Source: Chloroflexota bacterium
Lineage (GTDB): Bacteria > Chloroflexota > Dehalococcoidia > Dehalococcoidales > RBG-16-60-22
Direction: 5' to 3'
DNA: 12,371 nt
NCBI GenBank assembly: GCA_016190585.1
Contig: JACPQH010000009.1
Coordinates: 1 to 12,371, forward strand
Every line of letters starts with the position of its first letter. Positions within the stretch are counted from its first letter, which is position 1. Positions 4,869 to 11,812 of this stretch are shown one piece after another. The notes beneath the pieces are model-generated. The model saw nothing but the letters and a program-made list of their open reading frames with translations. It was not told the origin of the DNA and did no database searches. The position numbers were made by a program, and so were the translations under genes.

Positions 4869-5279
4869 TTGGATATCAGGGCGCATCATCTGCTGTGTCT
4901 GCTCGGCTTCCGCGGGGCGGGCTACAGCCCGGAGTTTATCGAGAACATGAAGAAGGTGGCGCAAGCCACCTTCTTCGATAACGCGTCGCTGCGCCTGACG
5001 AGCGACTGCGATGTTATCTGTGCGGCCTGCCCCCACCTGAAGCACGGCGAGTGCCGCAAGCGGGACGACGCCGCCCCGCGCGTGCGCGACCATGACCTGA
5101 GAGTCGCCGATACCATCGGGGTTAGGCTGGGCGCCGTAACGACCTGGCAGGAAGTCCGGCAACTGATGGCGCGGCGCTTGACGCCGGCCAGCCTGGCGCT
5201 GACCTGCCCGAAGTGCGAATGGCTGAAGCTGGGCTACTGCGCCGAGGCCATCGGCGGGCTGCAGCAGCGTCCCGACTAG
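4869..5279 (+). CDS. DUF1284 domain protein, cysteine-rich
   Basis: A 136-residue protein of a family with no established function. It opens with the family hallmark RAHHLLCLLGFRGAGYSPEF (residues 4-23). Eight cysteines are present: Cys10; a first cluster Cys47, 51, 54 and 62; and a second cluster Cys113, 116 and 124 (CPKCEWLKLGYC). The arrangement suggests an iron-sulfur or zinc site. The start is TTG at 4869, ten bases after the bioY stop; no ATG fits the family beginning. The short spacing suggests it is co-transcribed with birA-bioY. A perfect 12-bp hairpin lies in its coding sequence at 4949-4976. Family recognition is good; no function is claimed. Confidence 0.85.
   Translation: MDIRAHHLLCLLGFRGAGYSPEFIENMKKVAQATFFDNASLRLTSDCDVICAACPHLKHGECRKRDDAAPRVRDHDLRVADTIGVRLGAVTTWQEVRQLMARRLTPASLALTCPKCEWLKLGYCAEAIGGLQQRPD
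4949..4976 (+). repeat. Perfect 12-bp hairpin with GCAA tetraloop inside DUF1284 gene
   Basis: GAAGAAGGTGGC (4949-4960), GCAA, GCCACCTTCTTC (4965-4976): twelve uninterrupted pairs closed by a GNRA-type loop, extendable by one T-G pair. It encodes K-K-V-A-Q-A-T-F-F of the DUF1284 protein. There is no run of T after it, so it is not an ordinary intrinsic terminator. It could stabilise or process the bioY-DUF1284 message, attenuate it, or be chance. Confidence 0.75.
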
Positions 5280-5301
5280 TACGCAACACCCGGTCGCGCT
5301 C

Positions 5302-5331
5302 TTCCCATGTACACGCTGTTGCTGGTATCAT
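5302..5331 (+). promoter_or_regulatory. Possible leaderless promoter of the ABC transporter operon
   Basis: TATCAT (5326-5331) ends seven bases before the ATG at 5339, and TTCCCA (5302-5307, 4 of 6 matches) lies 18 bases upstream. No ribosome binding site precedes the start codon. The layout matches the birA promoter, but the -35 box is weak. Confidence 0.35.
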
Positions 5332-5338
5332 TTATGGG

Positions 5339-6232
5339 ATGGCCATCATCCGCACTGTCAAGCTTACCAAGCACTACCGGGACCTGGTAGCCGTCGACGA
5401 GGCAGACCTCGAGGTCGAAGAGAACGAGTGCTTCGGCCTGCTCGGGCCCAACGGCGCGGGCAAGACCACCCTCATCCGCATGATAACCGGCGTCTCCCCG
5501 CCGACCCGCGGCGAGATCTGGATAAACAACATCAGCCTGCTGGCGGAGCCGCGCCGGGTGAAGGCCCTGCTCGGCGTCGTGCCGCAGAAGGAGAACCTCG
5601 ACCCGGACCTGAACGTGTTCCAGAACCTGCTGACCTTCACGCGCTACTTCGACATACCCGACCGGGAGGCCCGCCGCCGCAGCGCCGAGATACTCGATTT
5701 CTTCGAGCTGCGGGAAAAGAGGCACAACAGTATCCGCGAGCTTTCCGGCGGCATGAAACGCCGCCTGCTCCTGGCCCGCGGCCTGATAAACCAGCCGAAG
5801 ATCCTGGTCCTGGACGAACCGAGCGTCGGCCTCGATCCCCAGGGCAAGTACCAGGTCTGGCAGAAGCTCAAAGACCTCAGGGCGCAGGGCGTTACCCAGC
5901 TCCTCTCCACCCAGAACATGGAAGAGGCGGCGCTCCTCTGCAACCGCGTGGCCATCATCAACCTGGGGAAAATACTGGTGATCGACCGGCCCAGGGAGCT
6001 CGTTTCCCGGTTTATCGGCGAGCGTACCTGGGAGATCGAGACCAACTCCCATGACCGGACGGAGATTATCGCCGAGCTCCGGGAGCTGAAGGTGGACTTC
6101 CAGGAGGCGGGGGGCACCATCAAGCTCTTCAACATCAGTGACGCGGTGAAAGACCGGTTCCCGGTAACTTCCCGCCAGGCAAACTTGGAGGATGTCTTCT
6201 TCAAGCTCACCGGGAGGTCGCTAACCGAATGA
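5339..6232 (+). CDS. ABC transporter ATP-binding subunit (ABC-2 / NodI-DrrA type)
   Basis: Cytoplasmic ATPase that powers the permease encoded next to it, 297 residues. Walker A is GPNGAGKTT (about 36-44), the Q-loop lies in VVPQKENLDPDL, the signature is LSGGMKRR (about 137-144), and Walker B with catalytic Glu is ILVLDEPSVGLDP. The switch position that is usually His is Gln192 (STQNMEEA), as also occurs in DrrA-like exporters. A C-terminal domain of about 75 residues ends in the usual LEDVFFKLTGR. ATG 5339 is chosen because the family sequence begins there (IIRTVKLTKHY); the open frame upstream overlaps DUF1284 and is not family-like. The stop overlaps the permease start (ATGA). The exported substrate is unknown; candidates for this class are drugs, polysaccharides or lipids. 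Confidence 0.93.
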   Translation: MAIIRTVKLTKHYRDLVAVDEADLEVEENECFGLLGPNGAGKTTLIRMITGVSPPTRGEIWINNISLLAEPRRVKALLGVVPQKENLDPDLNVFQNLLTFTRYFDIPDREARRRSAEILDFFELREKRHNSIRELSGGMKRRLLLARGLINQPKILVLDEPSVGLDPQGKYQVWQKLKDLRAQGVTQLLSTQNMEEAALLCNRVAIINLGKILVIDRPRELVSRFIGERTWEIETNSHDRTEIIAELRELKVDFQEAGGTIKLFNISDAVKDRFPVTSRQANLEDVFFKLTGRSLTE

Positions 6233-6993
6233 CAGGCCTTTCACGGCACTCCTGGCATGTCTGGCAGCGGAACCGTGACGTCTTTTTCCGGCTGTGGCGC
6301 TCCGAGGCGCCCGGGTTCCTGGTCGAGCCTTTCATCATCCTGCTGGGCCTGGGACTGGGACTGGGCGCCTACGTGGGTCTTATCGACGGGCAAGCCTACA
6401 TCGGCTTTATCGCGCCCGGCATCGTCGCCAGCTACGCCATGTTCAGCTCGACCTTCGAATGCACCTACGGGGCTTTCGTGCGCATGGAGTACCAGAACAC
6501 CTACGACGCTATCCTGGCGACCCCGATAAACGCCGGGGATATCATCGCCGGGGAAATCCTGTGGGGGGCCACCCGCGCCCTGATGACGGGAACGGCCATC
6601 CTGGCCATCGCCGCCGTCCTCGGGCTGGTCTCTTCACCGTGGGCGGTACTGGTACCGGTCATCTGTTTTGCCCAGGGCATAATGTTCGGCGCCCTGTCGC
6701 TGGTATTCACCTCCCTCGTCCCGGCGATATACACCTTCAACTACTTTTTCACGCTTTTCATCAACCCCATGTTTTTCCTGAGCGGCGTCTTCTTTCCCCT
6801 CTCCTCGTTCCCGGTCATCGTCCAGCGGCTTAGCTGGGTGGCGCCCCTCACCCCGGTAGTGAACCTCACCCGGGCCGCCTTCGCCGGCGAGTTCCCGCCG
6901 GAGCTTTTACTTTCCGTGATTTATGTCGCGGGGCTGTCCGCGGTATTTTTCGCCATAGCGCTGATAACCATGAAACGGAGGCTGACACGCTAG
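6229..6993 (+). CDS. ABC-2 type transporter permease (NodJ-like)
   Basis: Membrane subunit partnering the ATPase, 254 residues with about six hydrophobic segments and a short cytoplasmic N-terminus. The family pattern is visible: a first segment after WRSEAPGFLVEPFIILLGLG, FIAPGIVASYAMFSSTFECTYG, the conserved MEYQNTYDAILATPI loop that couples to the ATPase, NPMFFLSGVFFPLSSFP, and VAPLTPVVNLTRAAF near the C-terminus. Its ATG overlaps the ATPase stop by four bases, implying coupled translation. The next gene starts immediately after its TAG stop, so all three are probably one transcript. Confidence 0.92.
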   Translation: MTGLSRHSWHVWQRNRDVFFRLWRSEAPGFLVEPFIILLGLGLGLGAYVGLIDGQAYIGFIAPGIVASYAMFSSTFECTYGAFVRMEYQNTYDAILATPINAGDIIAGEILWGATRALMTGTAILAIAAVLGLVSSPWAVLVPVICFAQGIMFGALSLVFTSLVPAIYTFNYFFTLFINPMFFLSGVFFPLSSFPVIVQRLSWVAPLTPVVNLTRAAFAGEFPPELLLSVIYVAGLSAVFFAIALITMKRRLTR

Positions 6994-7500
6994 ATGATAT
7001 TGTCCCGTGAAGACATCATTAACCTGATAAAGGGCGCCCCGCCCCTTATTGAATCATATGTCAATATTAACGAGCAGGCGCAGCCCAACGGTTTCGACCT
7101 CACCCTCCGGGACGTGGCGGTGCCGGAAGGCGAGGGGACAATCGCGGCGAGCAACCGCGGACGCTCTATCCCGGAGCTGGCGCGGCTGGCGTTCGGCGGC
7201 CTGAACACCCTGCACCTCATGCCCGGCGCCTACATCATCACCTACAACGAGGTCGTCAGCCTGCCGCGGGACGTCATGGCGCTCGGGGCGGCGCGCTCCA
7301 GCCTGCTGCGCTGCGGCGTTACCGTGCATACCGCGGTCTGGGACGCCGGTTACTCCGGCCGGTCGCAGTCGCTGATGGTGGTGCACAATCCGCGGGGCTT
7401 CCGCGTGGAGAGGAACGCCCGCATGATGCAGCTCGTCTTTTTCCGGCTGGAGAGAGAGACCGATGGCTACAAAGGCGTCTACCAGCGGGAGAATGTCTAG
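6994..7500 (+). CDS. dut: dUTPase / dCTP deaminase-fold enzyme
   Basis: A 168-residue member of the DCD/DUT superfamily, which hydrolyses dUTP to dUMP or deaminates dCTP, keeping uracil out of DNA and feeding dTMP synthesis. Seen: AQPNGFDLTLRDVAVP (residues 29-44), the nucleotide-binding RSSLLRCGV (101-109), DAGYSGRSQSLMVVHNP (117-133), and RNARMMQLVFFRLE (140-153). The catalytic Glu typical of dCTP deaminases (LELxN) is not at the expected place, where this protein has LMVVHN. I therefore favour the dUTPase branch similar to archaeal enzymes. Its ATG directly follows the permease stop; the ribosome binding site would lie inside the permease end (GGAGG at 6977-6981, unusually far). The link to the transporter looks positional only. 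Confidence 0.78.
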   Translation: MILSREDIINLIKGAPPLIESYVNINEQAQPNGFDLTLRDVAVPEGEGTIAASNRGRSIPELARLAFGGLNTLHLMPGAYIITYNEVVSLPRDVMALGAARSSLLRCGVTVHTAVWDAGYSGRSQSLMVVHNPRGFRVERNARMMQLVFFRLERETDGYKGVYQRENV

Positions 7501-7525
7501 CATCCGGTTGATAACCTCATCCTGA

Positions 7526-7546
7526 CTTCTCCCATCGAGGGAGAAG
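7526..7546. terminator. Hairpin between convergent genes, possible transcript end
   Basis: CTTCTCCC (7526-7533), ATCGA, GGGAGAAG (7539-7546): a perfect 8-bp stem in the 80-base gap between dut and the convergent kinase gene. There is no T-run on either side, so it may act as a weak or factor-assisted terminator, or protect 3' ends, for both strands. Confidence 0.4.
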
Positions 7547-7580
7547 AGGCCGCCTGGACAAATACGCTTCTGCCCAGGGG

Positions 7581-9131
7581 TTATTCAACCCGCCTGACGA
7601 TTTCCGTGACAACCTCGTCCATGTCCCCGGAGGTGTCCACCCGGATGTAGCTTTCCGGCATCCCGGTGACCGGCTCGTACCGTTTCTTCTGCGGCTCCAG
7701 GATTTCCGGCCGGCCGTCCGAGACCGGATGCCCGGCGAGACGCCCCGCGAGCCTCGATTTTATAGATGATTCGTCCAGGACGCACTCCACGACAAAGAAA
7801 TCGGCGGCCGTCTCCCCGGCCAGCGCCGAGGCCGCCCCCCGCTCTCCCGCCTTTATAAACGAAGCGTCCAGCACCACCGAGTCGCCGCGCCCCAGCGTCT
7901 TACGGGCTTCCCGGAACATCCGGTCGTAGGTCCGGCGGGTGAAACCGGCGGCGTAGAGTCCGGTATCGAACTCGTCCCGGTGGGGCTCGCGCAGCGGCAC
8001 GCCGGCCAGTTTTTTCCGGGTGACATCGGAGGAGATGACCTCCAGCCCCAGGCGGCGCGCCAGGAGCTGGGCCACTGTGGTCTTGCCAGTGCCTACCAGG
8101 CCCATCATGACCAGGAGCAGCGGCCGGCTCCGGGTATAGGCGCCGGCCAGGTCGAAATAGCTGCCGGCCACCTTCAGGGTCAGCCGCTTGTCTTCCGGCG
8201 AGATGTAGGGATCATGGAGCTTGAAGCCTTCAACCTTCCCGCGCACATAGGCCCGGTAGCACTTGTAGAACTTCAGCAGGGCGGCCAGCTCGTCGTCTCC
8301 GCTCTGCCGCGCGTAGGAGCGGGCGAAGTGACCCGAGAGGTCGGCGCGTCCGTAGTGGTCGAGGTCCATCGCCAGGAAAGCCGTCTCCGAAGCGACATCG
8401 CAGTAACGGAAGCGGTCGTTGAACTCGATGCAGTCGTAGATGCAGATGCCCGCGGAGAAGCAGACGTGGGCGGCGTGCAGGTCGCCGTGGCAGTCGCGTA
8501 TCCGGCCGCCGGCCGCCCGCCGCCGGAACAGCGCCGCGTTGCTCTCCAGGAAGCCATCGGTGTAGTCTTTGATACGCCGGTATTTTTCCGGGGCGATGGT
8601 GCGCCCGATGTAGTCATAGGTCTGGCTGAAGTTCTCTTCGGTGTTGACGCGCAGGGCGTCAAGCTCGCCGAACCGGCTTATCTCCGGGCCGGTCGCCGCC
8701 CGGGCGTGGAAGCGGGCAAGTTTGCCGGCGAGAGCGGTCATCATGCGCGCTGTAACCGCTTCGTCGACCAGGAGGACGTCGAGCATGCGCTCCCGGCGCA
8801 GCCGGCGCATTTTCACAGCGTACTCTACCGCTTCGCCCGCGCCGCCGAGCGCTACCTGCCCTCCGCGCTCGATGACGGGCACGACACCCAGGTAGATATC
8901 GGGACAGAGCCGGCGGTTAAGTTCGACCTCGCGCTCGCAAAAATTGCGGCGCTGCTCCAGGGTGGTGTAGTCCAGGTAGCCCAGGTTGACCGGCTTTTTC
9001 ACCTTGTAGACGTACCCTCCGGCCAGGAGGAGGAAGGACATCTGTGTCTGGACAAGCTCGACCGCCGCCGGCCTGTCGGGATAGAGCTCAGGCCGGAGCA
9101 TGGCCTGGATAAGCGCGGGCATGTCTACCAT
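7581..9131 (-). CDS. Aminoglycoside-phosphotransferase-like / P-loop kinase fusion
   Basis: A 516-residue two-domain protein. The N-terminal half (about 1-335) has an APH/choline-kinase-like fold: HGDLHAAH at 215-222 (catalytic loop), then DCIEFNDRFRYCD at 233-245 in the metal-binding position, and AFLAMDLDHYGR. The C-terminal half (about 338-516) is a small-molecule kinase/AAA-type P-loop domain with GLVGTGKTT (344-352), SSDVTRKKLAG and VVLDAS. This arrangement (COG2187 plus COG0645 type) is widespread in bacteria but has no firmly known substrate, and antibiotic resistance should not be assumed from the name. The ATG at 9131 lies one base after the THEP1 stop, with AGGAG at 9138-9142, so the two genes are translationally linked. 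Confidence 0.9.
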   Translation of the reverse strand: MVDMPALIQAMLRPELYPDRPAAVELVQTQMSFLLLAGGYVYKVKKPVNLGYLDYTTLEQRRNFCEREVELNRRLCPDIYLGVVPVIERGGQVALGGAGEAVEYAVKMRRLRRERMLDVLLVDEAVTARMMTALAGKLARFHARAATGPEISRFGELDALRVNTEENFSQTYDYIGRTIAPEKYRRIKDYTDGFLESNAALFRRRAAGGRIRDCHGDLHAAHVCFSAGICIYDCIEFNDRFRYCDVASETAFLAMDLDHYGRADLSGHFARSYARQSGDDELAALLKFYKCYRAYVRGKVEGFKLHDPYISPEDKRLTLKVAGSYFDLAGAYTRSRPLLLVMMGLVGTGKTTVAQLLARRLGLEVISSDVTRKKLAGVPLREPHRDEFDTGLYAAGFTRRTYDRMFREARKTLGRGDSVVLDASFIKAGERGAASALAGETAADFFVVECVLDESSIKSRLAGRLAGHPVSDGRPEILEPQKKRYEPVTGMPESYIRVDTSGDMDEVVTEIVRRVE

Positions 9132-9132
9132 A

Positions 9133-9672
9133 TCAAGCTCCTGAAAGCTTAATCCCGACCAGCTCCAGCCAGGACCGCACCCCGGCCAGCTCAGCCTCGC
9201 GGTTGGTCCGGGTCAGTCCTATTAGCTTCACCGCGGGGTGCCGTTTGACGGCGTCGGCCGCGGGATGCGGGTCGAGCATTATCGTCCCCAGAACGGGCTT
9301 GCCGCCGGCCAGCAGACGGAATATGGTCTCTGTGAAAAGGTCGGACAGAAGCTCCATCCGGCCAATCTCGTCCACGATGACAAGAGCACGAGTAGCCGCC
9401 GCCGCGTTCAGGGCGGCAACCCCCACCCGCTCCAGCGCCGCAATATCTACCCCGTATTTGCCGACACGGCGCCGCTTGTCGAATTCCACATGAGACAGGA
9501 CGGCCTGCTCGCCGTCGAGTGTGACCAGCCGGAAACCGAGCCTGACGCCGCCCGAACGTATCTCTTCGGTATAAAAGCCGCCCGCCAGACCGCGGGCTTC
9601 TTCCGCGACCTGCCGGACCAGGCTGGTCTTTCCTGTACCCGGCTTGCCGGTGAGCAGATAGACGCGCCGCAA
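9133..9672 (-). CDS. THEP1-family nucleoside-triphosphatase
   Basis: A 179-residue P-loop NTPase of the THEP1/NTPCR family, which hydrolyses nucleoside tri- and diphosphates in vitro; the cell role is poorly defined. Hallmarks: Walker A GKPGTGKT (9-16), GGFYTEEIR (31-39), the RRRVGKYGVD block (67-76), Walker B VIVDEIGRMEL (98-108), and a late LIGLTRTNRE. The length is normal for the family. The start is TTG at 9672; there is no strong ribosome binding site, but the stop of the 31-residue frame lies eight bases upstream, so reinitiation is plausible. It forms an operon with the downstream kinase fusion, suggesting a joint role in nucleotide or small-molecule phosphate metabolism. Confidence 0.92.
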   Translation of the reverse strand: MRRVYLLTGKPGTGKTSLVRQVAEEARGLAGGFYTEEIRSGGVRLGFRLVTLDGEQAVLSHVEFDKRRRVGKYGVDIAALERVGVAALNAAAATRALVIVDEIGRMELLSDLFTETIFRLLAGGKPVLGTIMLDPHPAADAVKRHPAVKLIGLTRTNREAELAGVRSWLELVGIKLSGA

Positions 9673-9680
9673 AGCAAGTC

Positions 9681-9776
9681 TTACTTGGCGGCCTGTGCCT
9701 GGGCCTGTCTTTTTACCTTGAGTTTCTGGGCTCGACGCCGGCGTTTCATCACGGCGACCCTTCTCGCTTTATTCAT
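9681..9776 (-). CDS. 31-residue highly basic small protein
   Basis: The frame from ATG 9776 to TAA 9681 encodes 31 residues, 13 of them Lys/Arg and none acidic: MNKARRVAVMK, then four Arg, AQKLKVKRQ, and an Ala/Gln tail. Such composition fits an RNA- or ribosome-binding peptide; I do not recognise the family, and it lacks the bTHX and COX24-type patterns. There is no Shine-Dalgarno sequence. TATATT (9784-9789) ends seven bases before the ATG, again the leaderless layout. It is the first gene of the run with THEP1 and the kinase fusion, with THEP1 starting eight bases after its stop. That it is a real gene is inferred from composition, start context and placement. Confidence 0.6.
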   Translation of the reverse strand: MNKARRVAVMKRRRRAQKLKVKRQAQAQAAK

Positions 9777-9783
9777 ATCTAAT

Positions 9784-9813
9784 AATATAGCTCAAATCCC
9801 GCGGAGTTGCCAG
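9784..9813 (-). promoter_or_regulatory. Possible leaderless promoter of small basic gene/THEP1 operon
   Basis: On the minus strand CTGGCA (9808-9813, 4 of 6 matches to TTGACA), 18 bases, then TATATT (9784-9789), with the ATG seven bases further on. No ribosome binding site is present. The rest of the 217-base divergent gap (9777-9993) shows only short inverted repeats and an isolated TATACT at 9860-9865 reading toward the membrane-protein gene. Confidence 0.4.
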
Positions 9814-9993
9814 AGAAACCGGAAGTTTCCCGGTCGGCCCCGCGCTTCGCATACAGGTATATACTTAAACGCATTTTTCCTGAAGTTAGGTAAAGTTACG
9901 AATTTACGCGACAAACCCGCAATGCGATTATTAAAAGACTACTCAGTACGCCCTCCTCGGGAGCCAGTCCGGAAGGACCAAAGAGGCCAGGAA

Positions 9994-11751
9994 ATGGTCG
10001 GTCTGAAAGAGGCGCCGAATACGCCTGATATAAATAAGACGGCCCTGACCCGGCAGGCAGCACCGGCGTCGCTGGATATGAGGATTACCACCACCGGGGT
10101 CTTCATCGCGGCCGCTGTCATCCTGTTTTTCTACCTTCTTGGTATGCGCTTCCTGGCGTACCTGCCGGTCCCGCTGTTCTTTATATCGATATTCTTCATG
10201 CTCGGTTCCATATCGGTGCAGTGCCTTTTCGCCGATACCTCGCGAGGTTTCAGCGCCGTGATACTGGCAGAGATAATGCTCGCCGCTTTTCTTTTCCACA
10301 TCATCAGCCAGGTGCGCGGTCCCGGGCTCTGGGGCCCCGACGCCTATCTCGACCTGGCATCCATGAAGGCGATACTGGAGACCGGTGCGGTGCGCGGTGT
10401 GCCCGAATATATCCAACTGACTTCCTTTTTCCCGATTATCCACATCATAGGCGCCCAGACGTCCCTGATAACAGGGGTTGATTCTTTCACGGTCGCGAAG
10501 TGGCTGCCTTCCCTGATCGACCTGGCAATCCTCCCCCTTCTCTACCTGCTGACCAAAAGCATGTTCCGGCACGAGAGAGCCGCCCTGGTCGCTCCTCTCG
10601 TGTTTATTACCATGCAGAACCACATATATTTTGGCTCCCTCTTCATTCGGGAAACGATCGGCCTGGTGCTCATGATGACCTGTCTTTATCTTTACCTTCC
10701 GGCCCGGCCATCCTTTCATCCGGTGGCGCACCGGGCGCTGGCCATAGTCTGCCTGGCGGCCGCCATCCTGGCCCATCACTTTACCAGCCTGATGCTGATG
10801 CTGTTCCTGATTATCCACTGGCTGGTCACCAGTCTCCCCAAACCTTCGATAGCCCGGAACTGGCTGCTGCCCGAGACGGGCGTGACCAGAATAGCCTTCT
10901 CCCTGCCGCTGCTGGCGGTATGGGGGACGTTTGCCTACTGGATGTTCGAGGTCCCGGAACCTATAAATATTTTTCTGATACTCACCAAAAATTCGCTCAA
11001 TCCGGCGGTATGGGGGAACCAGTCATACTTGAGCCAGACCAGCCACCTGGCGCTGCCCTCCCTGAGGTATTACGTCCTGATGTACGGCTCTTTATTGTGC
11101 TACCTGGTTTTCGGCCTCTTCCTGATACGGCAAACGCTGGCCAACAAAATGCGGCGCCACCTGGAGACCTCGGCTACCCTTTTCCTGGCGTTGCTCGCGG
11201 GCACGGGCGCGGTCATAACCGTTCTTCTGCCCTCTACCATCGCCGGCGACCGCTTTCTTACCTTCGGCTGGCTGATCGCTTTCGGCCCGCTGGCCGTCGC
11301 CATCCTGGAAAACCGCCGTCGGTTTCTCAAGGCCGCCGGGCTGTTTTTCGTGTTTCTCTTCATGTTCATTAACCTGTATACCATTCACCCGACGACCTGG
11401 AATCCCGATTTTCCCGGCTCGGGCGGTCTGGCCTGGCGGCAGGATTTTGCGCTGGCGGAAAAGCGCGATTTTTCCGATGGCAAGTTCATCGGCAACCTCA
11501 ACAACCTCATGCCCATCTACAACGCGCAGCACATAGAAGGCACCGATGCCTTCTCGCTATTCAGCCCGGTTGACCTGATGACCTTTGACCGGATCATCGT
11601 TAACCGCCGCGGCCTTTATGACGAGGGAATCTTCTCCGAACACACCCTGGCGTTAATCTCGGGAATGAGCGACCTGCTGAAACGGGGCTCAAACAGGTAT
11701 AACCTCAGTTACGAATCGAATAACGTGTCAGTTTTCGAAAAGAGGCCGTAG
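9994..11751 (+). CDS. Polytopic membrane protein, GT-C glycosyltransferase-like
   Basis: A 585-residue integral membrane protein with roughly ten to twelve hydrophobic segments between residues about 34 and 475, and a soluble C-terminal tail of about 110 residues. The first extracytoplasmic loop after two to three segments contains GLWGPDAYLDLASMKAILETG; an Asp-containing motif here is typical of GT-C lipid-linked sugar transferases (PMT, ArnT, STT3 classes). LAHHFTS and ERAALVAPLVFI are also typical of such proteins. I cannot name a substrate. The start is ATG 9994 with GAGG seven bases upstream; the in-frame ATG at 9922 lacks a ribosome binding site, and earlier codons overlap the THEP1 gene. 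The gene seems slightly less GC-rich than its neighbours. Confidence 0.72.
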   Translation: MVGLKEAPNTPDINKTALTRQAAPASLDMRITTTGVFIAAAVILFFYLLGMRFLAYLPVPLFFISIFFMLGSISVQCLFADTSRGFSAVILAEIMLAAFLFHIISQVRGPGLWGPDAYLDLASMKAILETGAVRGVPEYIQLTSFFPIIHIIGAQTSLITGVDSFTVAKWLPSLIDLAILPLLYLLTKSMFRHERAALVAPLVFITMQNHIYFGSLFIRETIGLVLMMTCLYLYLPARPSFHPVAHRALAIVCLAAAILAHHFTSLMLMLFLIIHWLVTSLPKPSIARNWLLPETGVTRIAFSLPLLAVWGTFAYWMFEVPEPINIFLILTKNSLNPAVWGNQSYLSQTSHLALPSLRYYVLMYGSLLCYLVFGLFLIRQTLANKMRRHLETSATLFLALLAGTGAVITVLLPSTIAGDRFLTFGWLIAFGPLAVAILENRRRFLKAAGLFFVFLFMFINLYTIHPTTWNPDFPGSGGLAWRQDFALAEKRDFSDGKFIGNLNNLMPIYNAQHIEGTDAFSLFSPVDLMTFDRIIVNRRGLYDEGIFSEHTLALISGMSDLLKRGSNRYNLSYESNNVSVFEKRP

Positions 11752-11812
11752 CGGAACCGGGGACAGGAGCCGGCTAAGGTTTAGAACCTGAATACCACGG
11801 GGCGCGCCTCGT

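Noticed and set aside
5213..5338. N-terminal extension of the ABC ATPase frame
   Set aside because: It overlaps the end of the DUF1284 gene in another frame; ATPase homology begins at the ATG at 5339.
5912..5914. Gln192 in place of the switch His of the ABC ATPase
   Set aside because: Gln here is known in DrrA-type exporters (TTQY), so it is not unusual enough to report as a finding.
7980..9152. 390-codon plus-strand frame opposite the kinase fusion
   Set aside because: No recognisable domain, and the opposite strand encodes a protein with clear kinase motifs and a good ribosome binding site.
9860..9865. TATACT as a promoter for the membrane-protein gene
   Set aside because: No -35-like sequence at 16-18 bases upstream and about 120 bases from the start codon; unsupported.
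9238..9993. N-terminal extension of the membrane-protein frame
   Set aside because: It overlaps THEP1 and the small basic gene on the other strand and is not membrane-like; the start with a ribosome binding site is at 9994.
11777..11789. AGGTT-TAG-AACCT as a terminator between convergent genes
   Set aside because: Only a 5-bp stem with a three-base loop and no T-run.
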